A stretch of 64,000 bases of DNA. Source: Aquirufa beregesia. Lineage in GTDB: Bacteria; Bacteroidota; Bacteroidia; Cytophagales; Spirosomataceae. Made by a program: the position numbers and the translations under genes. Shown one piece after another: positions 61,676 through 64,000 of the stretch. The notes under the pieces were generated by a model, which saw only the letters and a program-made list of their open reading frames with translations, was not told the DNA's origin and ran no database searches. The DNA is taken from positions 805,755-869,754 of the forward strand of contig NZ_SEWW01000001.1 in the NCBI RefSeq assembly GCF_011090385.1, in the 5' to 3' direction. The number at the start of each line of letters is the position of its first letter. Positions within the stretch are counted from its first letter, which is position 1.

Positions 61676-62500
61676 ATGAAAAAGATCATTTTGTTTTTGG
61701 TATTGACTGTATTAGGAATGAATGCGAATGCGCAATCATTCAAAGTCCCTACTCCTAGTCCTACGCAAACCATTAAACAAGAGTTTTCTTTATCATCCGT
61801 AGAGATCACTTATTCTCGCCCTGCCCTACGTGGCCGTAAGATTTTTGGTGATATCGTTCCATTCGGAAAACTATGGAGAGCGGGTGCCAATGCTCCTACC
61901 AAAGTGACTTTTGGTGAAGATGTGAAAATCATGGGCAAAAGCTTGAAAGCAGGTTCTTACCAATTGATGATTAATCCTACTGAGAGATCTTGGGAAATTA
62001 TCTTCAACAAAGGAACAGACGGTGTTTTCAATTATCACCCAGAGGAAAATGTATTGACGGTTTCTGTGCCAACAGCTACTTTGCAATATCCTGTGGAATC
62101 TTTGGCATACCAATTTGAACTAGTTGCAGCCAATAAGATGTTCATACAGATATCTTGGGAAAAGACTTTCGTCTCTATTCCGGTAGAAACGGAGATTGAT
62201 GCTAAGATTGCTGCTTCCATTGAGCAGGTAATGAGTGCTGATACCAAACCCTATTTTGAATCTGCTTCCTACTATTTTGAGACTGGACGTGATTTAAACA
62301 AGGCGTTGGAATGGGCTACGAAAGCTACCGCATCGAATCCAAGTGCTTTTTGGGTATTCCATTTAAAAGCAAAGATTCAAGCGAAAATGGGTGATAAAGC
62401 GGGTGCCAAAGCAACGGCTTTGAAATCCATTGAATTGGCGAAAGCCGCAAAAAATGATGATTACGTAGTGCTTAATGAGAAATTAATTAAGGGCTTATAA
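61676..62500 (+). CDS. DUF2911 domain protein
   Basis: 274 residues from ATG 61676, four bases after atpG stops. Signal peptide MKKIILFLVLTVLGMNANAQ, then the DUF2911 segment VEITYSRPALRGRKIFGDIVPFGKLWRAGANAPTKVTF and a C-terminal TPR-like part (FETGRDLNKALEWATKATASNPSAFW). Exported, function unknown. Likely cotranscribed with atpAG by proximity only. Confidence 0.85.
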   Translation: MKKIILFLVLTVLGMNANAQSFKVPTPSPTQTIKQEFSLSSVEITYSRPALRGRKIFGDIVPFGKLWRAGANAPTKVTFGEDVKIMGKSLKAGSYQLMINPTERSWEIIFNKGTDGVFNYHPEENVLTVSVPTATLQYPVESLAYQFELVAANKMFIQISWEKTFVSIPVETEIDAKIAASIEQVMSADTKPYFESASYYFETGRDLNKALEWATKATASNPSAFWVFHLKAKIQAKMGDKAGAKATALKSIELAKAAKNDDYVVLNEKLIKGL

Positions 62501-62518
62501 AATAGAATTGCTTAATTT

Positions 62519-62551
62519 GAAAAAGCCTTTCTTAACGGGAAGGCTTTTTTT
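62519..62551 (+). terminator. Intrinsic terminator after the atpA-atpG-DUF2911 genes
   Basis: AAAAAGCCTTTC pairs with GGAAGGCTTTTTT across a short TTAACG loop, followed by a T run ending about 62551. It falls 10 bp before the hflX start. Confidence 0.8.
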
Positions 62552-62560
62552 AGCTTATAT

Positions 62561-63832
62561 ATGGGAGAAGAAAAAGGTTACAGTACTGATAAAGAGCAAG
62601 AAACCGCCGTTTTAGTGGCCGTGACTACTCAAAAACAAAATGCACAGCAAACGGCAGAATACCTGGCCGAGCTAGCATTCTTGGCCTCTACCTCAGGGGT
62701 TCTGACCTTGCAAAGTTTTACTCAAAAACTAGCCAAGCCAGATAACCGTACCTATGTGGGTAAAGGGAAATTGGATGATGTGATCCGTTATGTGGTTGAC
62801 AAAGATGTGGACATGCTCATCTTTGACGATGATTTATCGCCCTCACAGGTAAGAAACATTGAATACGAGATTTCATTGTGCGGTAAGGAGATGAAAGTCT
62901 TGGACCGTAGTTTGTTGATCTTGAACATATTTGCACAAAGAGCCAAAACGGTACAGGCTAAAACCCAGGTGGAATTAGCGCAGTACCAATACATGTTACC
63001 TCGTTTGACCCGTATGTGGTCTCACCTTTCCAAGCAACGAGGTGGTGTGGGTATGCGTGGTCCAGGCGAAAAGGAATTGGAAACTGACCGTCGTATTGCC
63101 AATGACCGCATAGCCTTTTTGAAAGAAAAGTTGGAGGCTATAGACCGACAAACCTATACTCAGCGTAAGAACCGCGACCGCATGGTGCGCGTGTCTTTGG
63201 TGGGATATACCAACGTAGGTAAATCGACCTTGATGCAAAAATTAGCCAAGGCCGATGTATTTGCTGAGAATAAATTATTTGCCACGGTAGACTCCACGGT
63301 ACGCAAGGTAAGCTGGGAAGGCATTCCTTTCCTTCTGACAGACACCGTAGGATTTATACGTAAACTCCCTACCCTGTTGATTGAATCCTTTAAATCCACC
63401 TTGGATGAGGTGAGAGAGGCCGATATACTTTTGCACGTCGTTGACATTTCTCATCCGAATTTTGAGGAGCAGATTGAGATTGTACAAGGGATTTTGAATG
63501 AAATGGGAGCTGGCGATAAGCCAACCATCTTAGTGTTCAACAAGATTGATTTATTCCCGGTAGAAGACGTTTTCTTTGAAGGCGCAGCCTTGAATGAGGA
63601 CGGAGAGCCCGAATTGAGCAAGATGGACCGCGTGACCCAGTTTTTGAAGCAAACCCACTGGCAAACCAACCAACCCAAAACCGTCTTTATCTCTGCCGAG
63701 CAAAAGAGCAATTTGAACGAATTGCGTGAAACCGTCATGAACCTAATCAAGGAGAAGCACATGCAAATCTTCCCGAACTGGCTAAGTGGTAATCACTTGA
63801 TGGGGCATAGTGATGAGTATGTGCCGGAGTAG
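62561..63832 (+). CDS. hflX: Ribosome-associated GTPase HflX
   Basis: 423 residues. N-terminal HflX domain with YVGKGKLDDV, the linker RGGVGMRGPGEKELETDRR, and the G domain: GYTNVGKSTLM (G1), DTVGFI (G3) and NKIDLF (G4). HflX splits or rescues stalled ribosomes. The ATG lies 10 bp after the terminator, so any promoter must overlap it. Confidence 0.95.
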   Translation: MGEEKGYSTDKEQETAVLVAVTTQKQNAQQTAEYLAELAFLASTSGVLTLQSFTQKLAKPDNRTYVGKGKLDDVIRYVVDKDVDMLIFDDDLSPSQVRNIEYEISLCGKEMKVLDRSLLILNIFAQRAKTVQAKTQVELAQYQYMLPRLTRMWSHLSKQRGGVGMRGPGEKELETDRRIANDRIAFLKEKLEAIDRQTYTQRKNRDRMVRVSLVGYTNVGKSTLMQKLAKADVFAENKLFATVDSTVRKVSWEGIPFLLTDTVGFIRKLPTLLIESFKSTLDEVREADILLHVVDISHPNFEEQIEIVQGILNEMGAGDKPTILVFNKIDLFPVEDVFFEGAALNEDGEPELSKMDRVTQFLKQTHWQTNQPKTVFISAEQKSNLNELRETVMNLIKEKHMQIFPNWLSGNHLMGHSDEYVPE

Positions 63833-63881
63833 TTTTGGGGATGTAGAATGTAGAATTAGGAATGTAGAATGATGTATGTCT

Positions 63882-64000
63882 TGTCCTGATATAGGTTGAC
63901 AGTTGGGTTCATTAATAATTCATTGTAAATATAGTTTAAGCTGCATATAAATCAACTGGCTTTTTCATTTTTAAAGCTAAATGTGGTCTTGATTCATTGT
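63882..64000 (-). mobile_element. End of an IS3-like insertion sequence (truncated by window)
   Basis: The sequence from 63882 begins TGTCCTGATATAGGTTGACA, a TG-start terminal repeat of the kind found at IS3-family ends, and is followed by the end of a transposase frame on the minus strand. The remainder runs past the window end, so the family call is limited. Confidence 0.6.
63936..64000 (-). CDS. IS transposase C-terminus (rve integrase core, partial)
   Basis: Reading the minus strand into the window gives NESRPHLALKMKKPVDLYAA and a stop at 63936. The YNxxRPHxxL-xxxxP pattern is the conserved C-terminal end of IS3/IS481-type DDE transposases. The rest of the gene is outside the window. Confidence 0.75.
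   Translation of the reverse strand, partial: NESRPHLALKMKKPVDLYAA

Overview
This AT-rich window looks like a chromosomal piece of a Bacteroidota bacterium, most likely order Cytophagales (inference from gene content). Supporting signs are a PorP/SprF-type protein, a type IX secretion (T9SS) C-terminal sorting domain, DUF4290, DUF4835, DUF2911 and DUF3667 proteins, an OstA-like protein, the Bacteroidota-type RpoZ-like subunit, and several TAnnTTTG promoter -7 boxes. No genus is claimed.

Layout. 1-2565: end of a nitrous oxide reductase maturation operon (nosD C-terminus, nosF, nosY) followed by a CopD-like protein and a small cysteine-containing DUF6370-like protein. 2570-10233: a large hybrid histidine kinase, an outer-membrane protein with a decayed paralogue, a membrane-bound AraC-type regulator and a bestrophin-like channel. 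10463-22198: a lasso-peptide (RiPP) locus, the main accessory region. 22301-25325: tRNA-Arg, an enoyl-CoA hydratase, a four-helix-bundle protein and sigma-54. 25476-46122: housekeeping genes (asnS, murA, MATE pump, sialidase, mscL, lpd, sucB, sucA, htpG, OstA-like, tilS). 46284-50645: a fused AHSA1-VOC protein with an ArsR regulator, then a four-gene operon behind a TPP riboswitch and terminator. 51072-63832: DUF4835, rpoZ-like, bamD, an ABC exporter, a FeoB-associated peptide, suhB-like, prc, FKBP, atpA-atpG, DUF2911 and hflX. 63882-64000: the end of an IS3-like insertion sequence that runs off the window.

The lasso locus has every class-defining part: an asparagine-synthetase-like cyclase, a split B protein (PqqD-like B1 and transglutaminase-like protease B2) and an exporter. 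It also encodes an HPr-kinase-like peptide kinase, a PAPS-dependent sulfotransferase, an APS kinase that would supply PAPS, and a SET-domain protein. By hand translation I find thirteen tiny precursor genes, most too short for ordinary gene calling: nine intact and four with broken frames. All but the most decayed carry the WxxPx[I/L] leader motif expected to bind B1. They fall into two classes. The eight upstream of the cyclase end in DG-x3-[S/T/A]-Y-x(1,2). The five downstream end in Ser and carry a Lys in the core. My proposal is that Tyr-type cores are sulfated and Ser-ended cores phosphorylated, making a small diversified library of modified lasso peptides.

A second unusual unit is the TPP-riboswitch operon: SAM methyltransferase, AIR-synthase/HypE-like protein, thiamine-phosphate-synthase-like protein and Trm112-like zinc protein. 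It is not a standard thiamine biosynthesis set. Smaller points are three palindromes inside the sucB coding sequence that encode linker residues, dispersed palindromic repeats in convergent gaps, and a perfect 112-bp direct repeat inside the precursor array.
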